Source of the DNA: Pararoseomonas baculiformis
GTDB lineage: Bacteria > Pseudomonadota > Alphaproteobacteria > Acetobacterales > Acetobacteraceae
NCBI RefSeq assembly: GCF_017813395.1
Contig: NZ_JAGIZB010000024.1
Span: 1 to 64,000 of the forward strand
Reading direction: 5' to 3'
Length of the DNA stretch: 64,000 bases
A model generated the notes under the pieces. That model did not search any database and was not told the DNA's origin. It saw only the letters and a program-made list of their open reading frames with translations. A program made the translations under genes and the position numbers. Positions 27,230 to 35,635 of this stretch are shown here, one piece after another; position 1 is the first letter of the stretch; each line of letters starts with the position of its first letter.

Positions 27230-28291
27230 ATGACGGACCACGACATGGACGCGCCGACCATCCGGCTCACAGAACTGACCCATGGGGGTGGGTGCGGGTG
27301 CAAGCTGGCCCCTGCCGTGCTGCAGAGCATCCTGGCCGACCAGCCCATGGCCGCTGGTTTCAGCCAGCTCCTGGTAGGCACGGAAACCGCCGATGACGCC
27401 GCGGTCTGGCAGGTGGACGAGAACCTCGCCGTCATCGCCACCACGGATTTCTTCACACCCATGGTGGATGCCCCGCGCGATTTCGGGCGCATCGCCGCCA
27501 CAAACGCGATCTCCGACATCTACGCCATGGGCGGAAAGCCGATCATGGCGCTCGCCATCCTCGGCATCCCCGAGCGCAGGCTGGACGCTGCCATCGTGCG
27601 GGAAATCCTGCAGGGCGGTGCCTCCATCTGCGCGGAGGCGGGCATTCCCGTGGCGGGCGGCCATTCCATCAATTCCCCGGATCCTTTCTACGGCCTCGCG
27701 GTAACCGGCCTGGCGCGCCCGGACCGGATCCGGCGCAACAGCGGGGCAAGGCCCGGCGACGCGCTCATCCTCACCAAGGGCATCGGGGTCGGGATCTATT
27801 CCGCCGCCATCAGGAAGGGCGCCCTTCCCTCGGCCGCCTATGACGAGATGATCGCCTCCACCACGCTGCTGAACCGCATCGGCGCGGAATTGTCATCGGA
27901 TCCCGCGGTGCACGGCATGACCGATGTCACCGGCTTCGGGTTGTTGGGGCATGCGCTGTAGATGGCGCGCGGCTCTGGCCTGCGGCTGACCCTCCGGCGC
28001 GAGGAGGTGCCCTTGCTCGCCCAGGCGAGGGCATTGGCCGAGCAGGGCTTCGTCACCGGCGCTTCCCACCGCAACTGGGACAGCTATGGCAGCTCGGTGG
28101 AGCTACCGGCGCATGGCACGGATGCGCAGCGCCTCCTGCTGACCGACCCGCAGACCTCGGGCGGGCTTCTTCTTGCCTGCGCCCCCGAGGCGGCGGACGA
28201 GCTGGTGCAGCGCATCCGCGCGGCCGGCTATCCGCTGGCACGCGATATCGGGACCGCGGCAGAGGGGATACCAGGGATCGCCGTGATCTGA
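27230..28291 (+). pseudogene. selD: selD (selenide, water dikinase) with an in-frame TAG
   Basis: SelD makes selenophosphate from selenide and ATP. ATG 27230 gives [13 protein letters not shown] before the catalytic loop [12 protein letters not shown] (Cys rather than Sec at the active site). The ATP-binding [32 protein letters not shown] is intact. At 27959-27961 the frame hits TAG in GLLGHAL-stop-MARGSGL, exactly where related enzymes have Glu (GLLGHALEMA), so a single GAG to TAG change explains it. The remaining C-terminal 109 residues (to TGA at 28289-28291, including TDPQTSGGLL) are intact in the same frame. Without readthrough the protein would be 243 residues and probably inactive. Longer upstream starts in this frame look non-coding. 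Confidence 0.85.
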
Positions 28292-28309
28292 CGCGCGGCA
28301 AGGCAATTC

Positions 28310-28327
28310 GGGCGGAACGAACCGCCC
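28310..28327. terminator. Weak hairpin between selD and selC/selB
   Basis: GGGCGG and CCGCCC flank a 6-base loop (AACGAA) 18 bases after the selD stop, followed by TTC. It lies between convergent transcripts. The stem is short and no T-run is present, so function is uncertain. Confidence 0.35.
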
Positions 28328-28381
28328 TTCAGCCAAACGCCCTCGGTGCGGCTTTCCTGCCCTGGGGCAGCACGAGAAAGG

Positions 28382-30430
28382 TCAGAGGGGCCCGGACAGT
28401 GGCGGAAGAGAATGGGAGTCGAACCCACCCGGGACAGTCTCGCTGCCCCACCCGGACGTGACGTCCGGACGCCCCACCGGGGACGATTCTCCTCCAGCAC
28501 CACTGGCTGCGGTGGGACCGAACAGGTCCGCCCGGTGCGGATTGATGCGCCGCAGGTCGCCCTGCCGCAAGGTGACACCATGCCTGTCGAAGAAGTCTAG
28601 GATCTGGATGGCCACCTTGCGCCCGTTGTCCATCCGGTCCCGGAAGGCAGCGGCCGTGATCCAGCCATCCGCCGCGGCGCTCTGCACATCCCGGGCGATG
28701 GCCACCATCTCGGCCGTGGTGGCGCGCAGGAAAAAGTGGTCCTGGGCGATCTGGTCCACGCGGCCCAGCCGGGCGCAGGCGCGCAGCAGACGCCGCAGAT
28801 CCGCTTCCGGGTGATCGAGGAGGTGGGCGAAGTCCCGCACGCGGGGCGGCCGGAACCGCGCCTCCGCCCCCAGCAGCGGCGCGATACGCGCGTATAGCGC
28901 CTCGTCAGCCGGCTCCAGCCGCAACTCCTGGCCAGGCAGGCGCAGGAAGGCGCCTTCCAGCACCAGGTTGCCCGCCCGCGCCTCCCGCTCCAGCGCCGCC
29001 CGGAAAGCGGCGGCGGGCAGCCGGGGCTCGACGAGCATGCGCAGCCGCTCGCGCCCGACGCCCTGCTGGTCCGGGCTCTCCTCATAGAGCCGCGCAATCG
29101 TCCCGAGCAGTCCCTCACGGAACGCCGCCCAGCACCTTTCGGAAAGGGCATGTCGCAGCCCGCCGGCTTCCAGCACCACGGCCTCCGCCGCCTGCAGGAT
29201 GCTTCTTCCTTCCTCGGCCGTCAGGGCGTGGTCGCGGGTGAAGCCGGTAACCTCCACCCAATAAGGAGGCACCTCCAGCAGCCGGGCGAAGGCCCGCGCC
29301 GGGGAGGCTTCGGACAGCGCCTCCAGCTGGGCCAGGCGCTCCGGCGTGCGCCGCTTGCGGGCCGGTGCCCGGATATCGAGGAAACGCCCGCCCCCGATGG
29401 TCCGCTGCGCCGAGACATCGCGGAGGATGAAGCGGTCACCGATGGCAGCCGCGATGGGGCGTTCCAGCACCAGCTGCACCCGGCCCCGGCCTCCTGGCGC
29501 AATCCCCTCCTCCAGCGGCACCAGCCGCACGCCCAGCTCCGCGCTCGCATGGTGCAGCCGCGCGGGGAACCAGTCGTCGATCGGCCGGGGTTCGCCTGCC
29601 AGCACGCGGAGCTCGGCATCGATCCGGTCGGCCGGCGCATGCAGCGCGGGGTCCAGCACCATGTCCCCGCGCGAGATGGCCTCCTTGCTGATCTCCTCGC
29701 CCGCCAGGCTCAGCGCACAGCGCTGCCCGGCCAGGCCGCGTTCGGCCGGGCGGTTCTGGGCATGGATGGACTGCACCCGCGCCGGGATGCCCCGCGGGCT
29801 GACCAGCACCTGGTCGCCCACCGCAACGGCACCGGACCGCACCATGCCCGTGACCACCGTGCCTGCGCCGGGGAGGTCGAAGCTGCGGTCCACCGAGAGC
29901 CGGAAGGCCCCGCGCCGATCCGGCGGCGGCGTCCCGGCCTGGGCTTTGTCGAGCGCCGCCTTCAGCGCCTCGATCCCTTCGCCGGTTCGGGCGGAAACAG
30001 CCAGGATCGGCGCCCCAGCCAGGGCCGTGCCGGCCAGCGCCGCCCGGATCTCGCCCGCCACGGCCTCGCGGCGCTCCGCAACGGCCAGGTCGGACTTGTT
30101 CAGCGCCACGATCCCCCGCCCGATGCCGAGCAGGTCGAGGATTGCCAGATGCTCGCGGGTCTGGGGCATCACGCCCTCGTCGGCGGCAACGACCAGCAGC
30201 GCGAAATCGATGCCTGTGGCCCCGGCCAGCATGGTGTGCGCGAAGCGCTCATGCCCCGGCACGTCCACGAAGCCCATGCGCTGCTCACCTTGGCCGAGAT
30301 AGGCAAAGCCGAGATCCACGGTGATCGCGCGCGCCTTCTCCTCCTTCAGCCGGTCCGTGTCCACGCCGGTAAGAGCCTTCACGAGCGCGGTCTTGCCATG
30401 GCCGGCATGGCCGGCGGTGCCGATGATCAT
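28382..30430 (-). CDS. selB: SelB, selenocysteine-specific elongation factor
   Basis: About 682 residues from ATG 30430, the start giving [14 protein letters not shown]; the frame continues upstream, but that part is Gly/Arg-rich noise. SelB is the EF-Tu-like GTPase that delivers Sec-tRNA to UGA codons with a SECIS hairpin. G3 DVPGHERF and G4 NKSD are normal. The P-loop GHAGHGKT has A-G where the family has V/I-D, and ARAIT replaces the usual ARGIT. C-terminal winged-helix repeats end near [10 protein letters not shown]. No stop follows there: about 40 further codons translate the selC gene before a stop at 28382. ATGA overlap with the upstream small ORF indicates coupling. Confidence 0.88.
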   Translation of the reverse strand: MIIGTAGHAGHGKTALVKALTGVDTDRLKEEKARAITVDLGFAYLGQGEQRMGFVDVPGHERFAHTMLAGATGIDFALLVVAADEGVMPQTREHLAILDLLGIGRGIVALNKSDLAVAERREAVAGEIRAALAGTALAGAPILAVSARTGEGIEALKAALDKAQAGTPPPDRRGAFRLSVDRSFDLPGAGTVVTGMVRSGAVAVGDQVLVSPRGIPARVQSIHAQNRPAERGLAGQRCALSLAGEEISKEAISRGDMVLDPALHAPADRIDAELRVLAGEPRPIDDWFPARLHHASAELGVRLVPLEEGIAPGGRGRVQLVLERPIAAAIGDRFILRDVSAQRTIGGGRFLDIRAPARKRRTPERLAQLEALSEASPARAFARLLEVPPYWVEVTGFTRDHALTAEEGRSILQAAEAVVLEAGGLRHALSERCWAAFREGLLGTIARLYEESPDQQGVGRERLRMLVEPRLPAAAFRAALEREARAGNLVLEGAFLRLPGQELRLEPADEALYARIAPLLGAEARFRPPRVRDFAHLLDHPEADLRRLLRACARLGRVDQIAQDHFFLRATTAEMVAIARDVQSAAADGWITAAAFRDRMDNGRKVAIQILDFFDRHGVTLRQGDLRRINPHRADLFGPTAASGAGGESSPVGRPDVTSGWGSETVPGGFDSHSLPPLSGPL
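28400..28495 (-). tRNA. selC: tRNA-Sec (UCA anticodon) with an altered anticodon loop
   Basis: 96 nt with encoded CCA. An 8-bp acceptor stem (GGAGGAGA with TCTCTTCC, one G-U), discriminator G, long variable arm and TTCGACT T-loop are diagnostic of bacterial tRNA-Sec. It aligns without gaps to the E. coli molecule from the D arm to the variable arm. The anticodon TCA is at 28459-28461. The loop reads CGTCACG where the usual sequence is CTTCAAA, so the otherwise universal U33 is G, and positions 37 and 38 are C and G. The changes make the arm self-complementary, with potential pairs closing the loop to three bases. The whole gene lies inside the 3' end of the selB frame. Confidence 0.9.
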
Positions 30431-30849
30431 GCGGCCAACCCCGGCCGGGGTCGCACTGATCGCCGCGCTGCCCCTGCCATCCGCTCCGCCGGGAAGGCGG
30501 CCTGCACGGGGCCACGCCCCGGCCCGGCGCCGGCGCGACGCGCGGCGTCCGGCCCGGCCTGCCCATCGGCATCGCCCTGCCCCGCCGCCACCCACCACCA
30601 GTGCGCCGCCTCGGCCACACGCTGCTCCACGCCCATTGCGGGGCGATAAAGCGCTTCCAAACATGTCATGGCGGAGGCGATGCCTGCCTCGCCTGCCTTC
30701 ATTGCGACCCGCCGCGCCCCGGCCGGGCCGGGCGCCATCGCCAGCCCCTCCCCACTCCACGGCTTCCAGGGTTCGCGGGCGGCGGCCATGGCCTCCGCCA
30801 TCCGCCCCGGCGGCGGGGCGGGGCACCGGTCGTGGTCAGGCCAGCCCAT
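30427..30849 (-). CDS. Small uncharacterised protein between selA and selB
   Basis: 140 residues, overlapping selA's end by 14 bases and selB's start by four (ATGA). The middle segment [46 protein letters not shown] is reminiscent of a Sel1/TPR-like helical repeat (A-WW-AA-QG-A). The flanks are Arg/Gly/Pro-rich with no clear domain. The tight coupling on both sides suggests it is translated with the Sec machinery, but no function can be assigned. An internal ATG gives a 124-residue form. Confidence 0.55.
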   Translation of the reverse strand: MGWPDHDRCPAPPPGRMAEAMAAAREPWKPWSGEGLAMAPGPAGARRVAMKAGEAGIASAMTCLEALYRPAMGVEQRVAEAAHWWWVAAGQGDADGQAGPDAARRAGAGPGRGPVQAAFPAERMAGAARRSVRPRPGLAA

Positions 30850-32224
30850 GAGGGGCCCTCAGGGCGGAGAGGTTGGCGATGAAGCCCGCCTCGTCAGTCA
30901 GGCAGCGCAGGTCCAGCACCAGCGCGCCATCGCGCACATACCCGATCACCGGGCGCGGCAAGGCCCGGAAGGCAGCGGACAGGGCATCAAGATCCCGCCC
31001 ACGCGGGGCGGTGATGCGAAGGCCGGCGCTGGGCAAGGTGTCCAGCGGCAAGGCCCCGGACCCGATCTGGCTGCGGCACTCGCACAGGGCCACCCCGAAG
31101 CCGGCGGGCAGCGCGGCGGCCAGATGCGGCTCCACCCGCCGCGCCAGCGCCTCGATCTCCACCACCTTGCGGGACAGCAACGCAAGGGTGGGCAGCCGCT
31201 TCGCCAGCCGGTCCGGGTCACGGTAGAGCTTCAGCGTCGCGGCCAGGGCGGCGATGCGCACCTTATCCACCCGCAGGGCGCGCTTCATCGGGTTGCGGTT
31301 GATCGCCGCGATGAGATCCTTCCGGCCAACGATGAAGCCGGCCTGCGGCCCGCCCAGCAACTTGTCCCCGGAGAAGGTGACAAGATCGGCCCCCTCCTCC
31401 ACCGCCTCTCGCACCGTCGGCTCCCTTTTCAGCCCCCAGCGCGACAGATTGAGCAGCGTTCCGGAGCCGAGGTCGTTCAGCAGGGGCACCCCGCCTTCAC
31501 GGGCGATGGCCGCCAGCGCGGCGCCGGCCACTTCCGCGGTGAAGCCCTCGATCCGGTAGTTGGAGGTGTGGACCTTCAGCACCAGCCCCGTCTCCGGGCC
31601 AAGGGCGGTGCGGTAATCCCCGGGATGGGTGCGGTTGGTGGTGCCCACCTCCACCAGCCTCACCCCGGCGCGCGCCATGATGTCCGGCATGCGGAAGGCG
31701 CCGCCGATCTCGATCAGCTCCCCGCGGGACACGATCGCTTCGCGTCCCTGGCCCAGCGTATTGAGCGCGATCAGCACCGCGGCAGCGTTGTTGTTGACGA
31801 GGGTGGCGTCCTCCGCCCCGGTCAGTTCGCAGAGGATTTCCCGGAGATGGCCGTCGCGCTCCCCGCGCCGCCCCGTCTCCAGGTCGAACTCCAGGGCGGC
31901 CGCATCCCGCATGGCCGCGACGGCTGCCTCGATGGCCGCCTCGGCCAGAAGCGCCCGGCCGAGATTGGTGTGCAGCACCGTACCGGTGAGGTTGAACAGG
32001 GGCCGGAGCGCGTCGCGGTGGCGCCGCTCCAGCGCGTCCCGCGCCATGGCCGCCACGTCCGCGGCGCCTGGCAAGGCACCGCCGGCCGCACGGGCCTCGG
32101 CCAGGGCCGCGCGGATGGCGTCCACTGCCTCGCTCCGCCCGAAGCGCTCCACCAGTGCCGCTGCCGCCGCCAGCCCGAGAACACGATCCACCGATGGGAG
32201 CGCGCGCAGCGGCGCCTTCGCCAC
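30836..32224 (-). CDS. selA: SelA, L-seryl-tRNA(Sec) selenium transferase
   Basis: 462 residues, the usual length, starting with GTG at 32224. PLP-dependent SelA converts Ser-tRNA-Sec to Sec-tRNA-Sec using selenophosphate. Conserved blocks are complete: [49 protein letters not shown], and the Schiff-base Lys in [14 protein letters not shown]. The enzyme works as a large ring-shaped decamer in the family. Gene order selA, small ORF, selB, selC on one strand implies co-transcription. In contrast to selD and selC, no damage is visible here. Confidence 0.93.
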   Translation of the reverse strand: MAKAPLRALPSVDRVLGLAAAAALVERFGRSEAVDAIRAALAEARAAGGALPGAADVAAMARDALERRHRDALRPLFNLTGTVLHTNLGRALLAEAAIEAAVAAMRDAAALEFDLETGRRGERDGHLREILCELTGAEDATLVNNNAAAVLIALNTLGQGREAIVSRGELIEIGGAFRMPDIMARAGVRLVEVGTTNRTHPGDYRTALGPETGLVLKVHTSNYRIEGFTAEVAGAALAAIAREGGVPLLNDLGSGTLLNLSRWGLKREPTVREAVEEGADLVTFSGDKLLGGPQAGFIVGRKDLIAAINRNPMKRALRVDKVRIAALAATLKLYRDPDRLAKRLPTLALLSRKVVEIEALARRVEPHLAAALPAGFGVALCECRSQIGSGALPLDTLPSAGLRITAPRGRDLDALSAAFRALPRPVIGYVRDGALVLDLRCLTDEAGFIANLSALRAPHGLA

Positions 32225-32227
32225 GAT

Positions 32228-32548
32228 TCAGTGCACCGGACGGAAAAAATCGAAGCCCGCGCCCCGGTTCTGCGACCTGCCGCAGCGTCGGGTGAGGAAG
32301 CAAAAGGCGGGTACGGCGCCGCTTCCCACCGCCCGGACCTCGAACCGCGCCGCCCCTCGCATGGACAGGCCCGGCGGATTGGGCAGGCTGGCGAAGGTGG
32401 CCCCCATGAGCCGCCCGGTCGCAGGAAGATCGGGCTGCACGCTGCTGGATCCGGTCATGTCACCTCGGCAGGCCGGACCGGCCACGCCGCCATGGAAGGG
32501 TTGCTCGGCCAAGCCGATCTTCGGCTTGCCCGTCAGCTCCCGCAACAT
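32228..32548 (-). CDS. Hypothetical ORF immediately upstream of selA
   Basis: 106 codons whose TGA ends three bases before the selA GTG, an operon-like spacing. The product begins MLRELTGKPKIGLAEQPF and has no recognised domain, signal peptide or membrane segment. Cys residues occur singly. Composition is not strongly protein-like, so it could be a chance frame in the selA leader. It does not match the FdhE accessory protein often found near selA. Confidence 0.3.
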   Translation of the reverse strand: MLRELTGKPKIGLAEQPFHGGVAGPACRGDMTGSSSVQPDLPATGRLMGATFASLPNPPGLSMRGAARFEVRAVGSGAVPAFCFLTRRCGRSQNRGAGFDFFRPVH

Positions 32549-32851
32549 CGGCGGAGGCAGCGCCAGGATCCACCGCCAATCAACGGGCCCGCGTCATCGC
32601 CCGGAGCGGACCGCAGGTCCAGATCCCGAAGTCAGGCCAAACATAAAAAGGCGGACGATCAGCACTGCGCCAATGAGGCCGCGGAGCAGCAACAAGGGGA
32701 GGTCCCGTGCCGCCCTGGGCTTGCCCCCCCGTGCGCGGCGCGCAGCACGGCCATGGCGGGCCAGGCTTCCCGATCCCGCTCCTTTCCCATCCCGGCGCCA
32801 CGATTGCTCCGCCGCGGCCGCACCGATATATCCAATCGGGAACAACGGTGG
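32549..32851. other. Divergent selA/modA control region
   Basis: About 300 bases without a supported gene. Close to modA, at 32823-32839, a short inverted repeat CCGAT-N7-ATCGG encloses an AT-rich ATATCC core, 13 bases before the first modA ATG. It could overlap a promoter or bind a regulator, but does not clearly match the ModE palindrome. Confidence 0.4.
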
Positions 32852-33652
32852 ATGCGGTCCATGCGTCGCCTGCTCCTTCGCGCCGTGCTCGCCGGGCTCG
32901 CCGCCCCGCTGGCGCGCCCCACCATCGCCGCCACCCCGGGACAGGAAGGCCCGATCGTGTTCGCCGCGGCCAGCCTGGCCGATGCGATGCGCGCGCTCGG
33001 CGAGGCCTGGCGTGCAGACGGCAACCCCGTGCCGCGCTTCTCCTTCGCGGCCTCCTCTGCCCTTGCACGCCAGATGGAGCAGGGGGCGCCGGCCGATATC
33101 TTCGCCTCGGCCGACGAGGCCTGGATGGACTATGCCGCGCAGCGCGGCCTCATCCTGGGCGAGACACGCGTGAGCCCGGTCGGGAACGCGCTCGTGCTGA
33201 TCGCGCCGGCCGGTGCGGCGCAGGCTCCAGTGCCGCTTACCCCTGGAACAGACCTCGCCGCGCTGCTCGGTCCCTCCGGCCGGCTCGCCACGGGAGATCC
33301 CGCCCATGTGCCGGCCGGCCGCTATGCCCAGGCCGCCCTCACCTGGATGGGGCAGTGGGGCAGCCTCGCGTCCCGCATCGCGCGGGCCGACAATGTCCGC
33401 TCCGCCCTGCTGCTGGTGGAGCGAGGGGAGGCGCCGCTCGGCATCGTCTATGCCACCGATGCCGCGGCCTCCGACCAGGTGCGGGTCATCGGGACCTTCC
33501 CGGGGGGGAGCCATCCCGCCATCCGCTATCCCTTCGCCCTCACCCGGCGCGCAGCGGCGAACGGGCATGCGCGCGCCTTCCTCGGCTTCGCGACCGGTCC
33601 CGGGGCAGCCGGGACCTATCGGCGCCTCGGCTTCACCTTGCGCGCCGAATAG
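32852..33652 (+). CDS. modA: ModA, molybdate-binding periplasmic protein
   Basis: 266 residues with an N-terminal export signal (MRRLLLRAVLAGLAAPLARPTIAA). The mature start IVFAAASLADAMRALGEAW and FSFAASSALARQMEQGAPADIFASADEAWMD are the ModA oxyanion-binding blocks, and GIVYATDAAASDQVRVIGTFP is the conserved C-terminal loop. ATG 32852 is used; ATG 32861 is equally likely. The frame stays open far upstream, but the product there is not protein-like. First gene of a compact modABC operon (TAG overlaps the GTG of modB). Molybdate supply fits the neighbouring Sec genes through Mo-dependent formate dehydrogenase. Confidence 0.9.
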   Translation: MRSMRRLLLRAVLAGLAAPLARPTIAATPGQEGPIVFAAASLADAMRALGEAWRADGNPVPRFSFAASSALARQMEQGAPADIFASADEAWMDYAAQRGLILGETRVSPVGNALVLIAPAGAAQAPVPLTPGTDLAALLGPSGRLATGDPAHVPAGRYAQAALTWMGQWGSLASRIARADNVRSALLLVERGEAPLGIVYATDAAASDQVRVIGTFPGGSHPAIRYPFALTRRAAANGHARAFLGFATGPGAAGTYRRLGFTLRAE

Positions 33653-34347
33653 TGCTCACCCCGGAGGAATGGGGCGCCGTGCGCCTCAGCCTTTCCGTCG
33701 CCCTGCGCTCCGTGGTCTTCGGGCTGCCGCCTGCGGTCCTGATGGCCTGGCTACTGGCGCGCGGGCGCTTCCCGGGGCGCGCGCTGCTGGATGCACTGGT
33801 GCACCTGCCCCTGGTGCTGCCGCCCGTCGTTGTGGGCTGGCTGCTCCTGGTCACCTTCGGCGTCCGCGGGCCGGTGGGCTCGCTGCTGGACGAGTGGTTC
33901 GGCATGCGCCTGGTCTTCACGACCTCGGGCGCCTCCCTGGCCACCGCCGTCATGTCCTTCCCCCTGATCGTGCGGGCCGTGCGCCTCAGCCTGGATGCCG
34001 TCGATCCCGGGCTGGAGGCGGCGGCGCGCACCCTGGGGGCGGGGCCGATCGACCGCTTCGCCACCATCACCCTGCCGCTGATCGCGCCCGGCATCCTCTC
34101 CGGCGCGATCACCGCCTTCGCGGCGGGGCTGGGGGAATTCGGGGCGGTCATCACCTTCGCCTCCAACATCCCCGGCGAAACCCAGACCCTGCCCCTGGCA
34201 ATTTACGCCGCCACCCAGACCCCGGGCGGCGAGGCTGTGGCGGCGCGGCTGGCCGCCATCTCCTTCGCACTGGCCGTGGCAGGGCTCCTTCTCGCGGATT
34301 TGGCCGGCAAGCGCCTGGCCGGGTTCCTCGGCCGCCCGGCGCGCTGA
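33652..34347 (+). CDS. modB: ModB, molybdate ABC transporter permease
   Basis: 231 residues, GTG start overlapping the modA stop by one base. About five membrane segments are present, with the EAA-loop motif DPGLEAAARTLGAGPIDRFATITLPLIAPGILSGAI that docks onto ModC, and the GEFGAVITFASNIPGETQTLPLAIY segment characteristic of ModB. It forms the inner-membrane homodimer channel. The stop shares a base with the modC ATG (TGATG). Confidence 0.92.
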   Translation: MLTPEEWGAVRLSLSVALRSVVFGLPPAVLMAWLLARGRFPGRALLDALVHLPLVLPPVVVGWLLLVTFGVRGPVGSLLDEWFGMRLVFTTSGASLATAVMSFPLIVRAVRLSLDAVDPGLEAAARTLGAGPIDRFATITLPLIAPGILSGAITAFAAGLGEFGAVITFASNIPGETQTLPLAIYAATQTPGGEAVAARLAAISFALAVAGLLLADLAGKRLAGFLGRPAR

Positions 34348-35429
34348 TGCTCGACGCCGCCATCCGGCATCGCTTCCCCGGCTTTACCCTGGACATCGCG
34401 TTCCAGGCGCCATCCCCGGGGGTGACAGCCGTCTTCGGCCCATCCGGCTGCGGGAAGTCCACCCTGCTCGCGGCCGTGGCAGGGCTGCTGCACCCGGATG
34501 AGGGGCGGCTCGCCCTGGATGGTGCCGTACTGCTGGACACCGCCGCCCGGATCGCCGCTCCGCCAGAGCGCCGGCGCTGCGGGGTGGTCTTCCAGGATGC
34601 GCGGCTCTTCCCGCATCTCTCGGTGGAAACGAACCTCCGCTACGGGCTGCGCCGTGCCCCGCGCGGGGCGGAAGGTCCGGGGTTGGAAGAGATCACCGCC
34701 CTTCTCGGGATCGGCCACCTCCTCGCCCGCCGCCCCGCGGCACTTTCGGGCGGGGAGAAGCAGCGCGTCGCGCTCGGCCGCGCCCTGCTCTCCCGCCCCC
34801 GCATCCTGCTGATGGACGAGCCCCTGGCCGCGCTGGACGCCGCGCGCCGTGCCGAGGTGCTGCCCTATCTCGCCCGTGTGCGGGACCGGTTCCGGCTGCC
34901 CATGCTCTATGTCACCCATGCGCTGGACGAGGTGGACCGGCTTGCGGATCACCTCGTGCTTCTCCAGGCCGGGCGCGTCCTCGCCTCGGGGCCAGTGGAA
35001 GAGCTGGCTGCCCGGACCGACCTGCCCCTTCTCGCCACGCGGCGGGATGCGGGCGCGCTGCTCGCCTGCGTGGTCCTGGGGCATGACCCGGCGCGCGGGC
35101 TTACCCGGCTCGGCTTCGCCGGAGGGGAGCTCCGCGTGCCGTTGCAGGATGGCGCGCCCGGCACACCCATCCGCGTGCGGGTGCGCGCGCGTGATGTCGC
35201 TGTTGCCACGGAGGAGCCACGCGGCCTTTCCGTGCAGAACATCCTGCCCGCCACGCTGGAGGCCATCGAGCCTATGGGCGCGCTGGAGGCGGTGCTGCGA
35301 TTGCGGATCGGAGAGGCGCTGCTGCTCGCCCGGATCACCGCCGATGCGGCGGCCCGGCTTGGCCTCCATCCGGGACAGCGAATCTGGGCGCTGGTGAAGT
35401 CGGTGGCCTTCGCAGGGCCAGGCGGCTGA
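34347..35429 (+). CDS. modC: ModC, molybdate ABC transporter ATPase
   Basis: 360 residues. Walker A GPSGCGKST (about 31-39), the signature LSGGEKQRVALGRALL and Walker B ILLMDEPLAALD are intact, followed by the switch His in YVTHALDEVDRLADH. The C-terminal third is a MOP/TOBE-like domain (SVQNILPATLEAIEPMGALEAVLRL) that in the family binds molybdate or tungstate and inhibits the transporter. Completes modABC. Confidence 0.92.
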   Translation: MLDAAIRHRFPGFTLDIAFQAPSPGVTAVFGPSGCGKSTLLAAVAGLLHPDEGRLALDGAVLLDTAARIAAPPERRRCGVVFQDARLFPHLSVETNLRYGLRRAPRGAEGPGLEEITALLGIGHLLARRPAALSGGEKQRVALGRALLSRPRILLMDEPLAALDAARRAEVLPYLARVRDRFRLPMLYVTHALDEVDRLADHLVLLQAGRVLASGPVEELAARTDLPLLATRRDAGALLACVVLGHDPARGLTRLGFAGGELRVPLQDGAPGTPIRVRVRARDVAVATEEPRGLSVQNILPATLEAIEPMGALEAVLRLRIGEALLLARITADAAARLGLHPGQRIWALVKSVAFAGPGG

Positions 35430-35635
35430 GTTGCCTGTCCCCACATGGGAAAAAGGCCGCTCCAGGAAGGGGTCGGCGGGCGCGTTCCGGCCAGTCGGTC
35501 TGGCGGTCCTGGGTCGCCTCTCACGAGACCTGCACGACGGCATTTCCAGGCCACACCGGCAGCGCAGCCCGGGCCGCGGTCGCTTGACACGGTGAATTGC
35601 GGAAGGCACCTGCGCTGCTCTGAGGAGCGCGGGAC

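Noticed and set aside
30431-30826. N-terminal extension of SelB
   Set aside because: Gly/Arg-rich, overlaps the small ORF in another frame; the family begins at MIIGTAGH.
30668-32851. Upstream extension of the modA frame over 2 kb
   Set aside because: Runs antisense to selA and contains no protein-like sequence; the true start is at the signal peptide (32852 or 32861).
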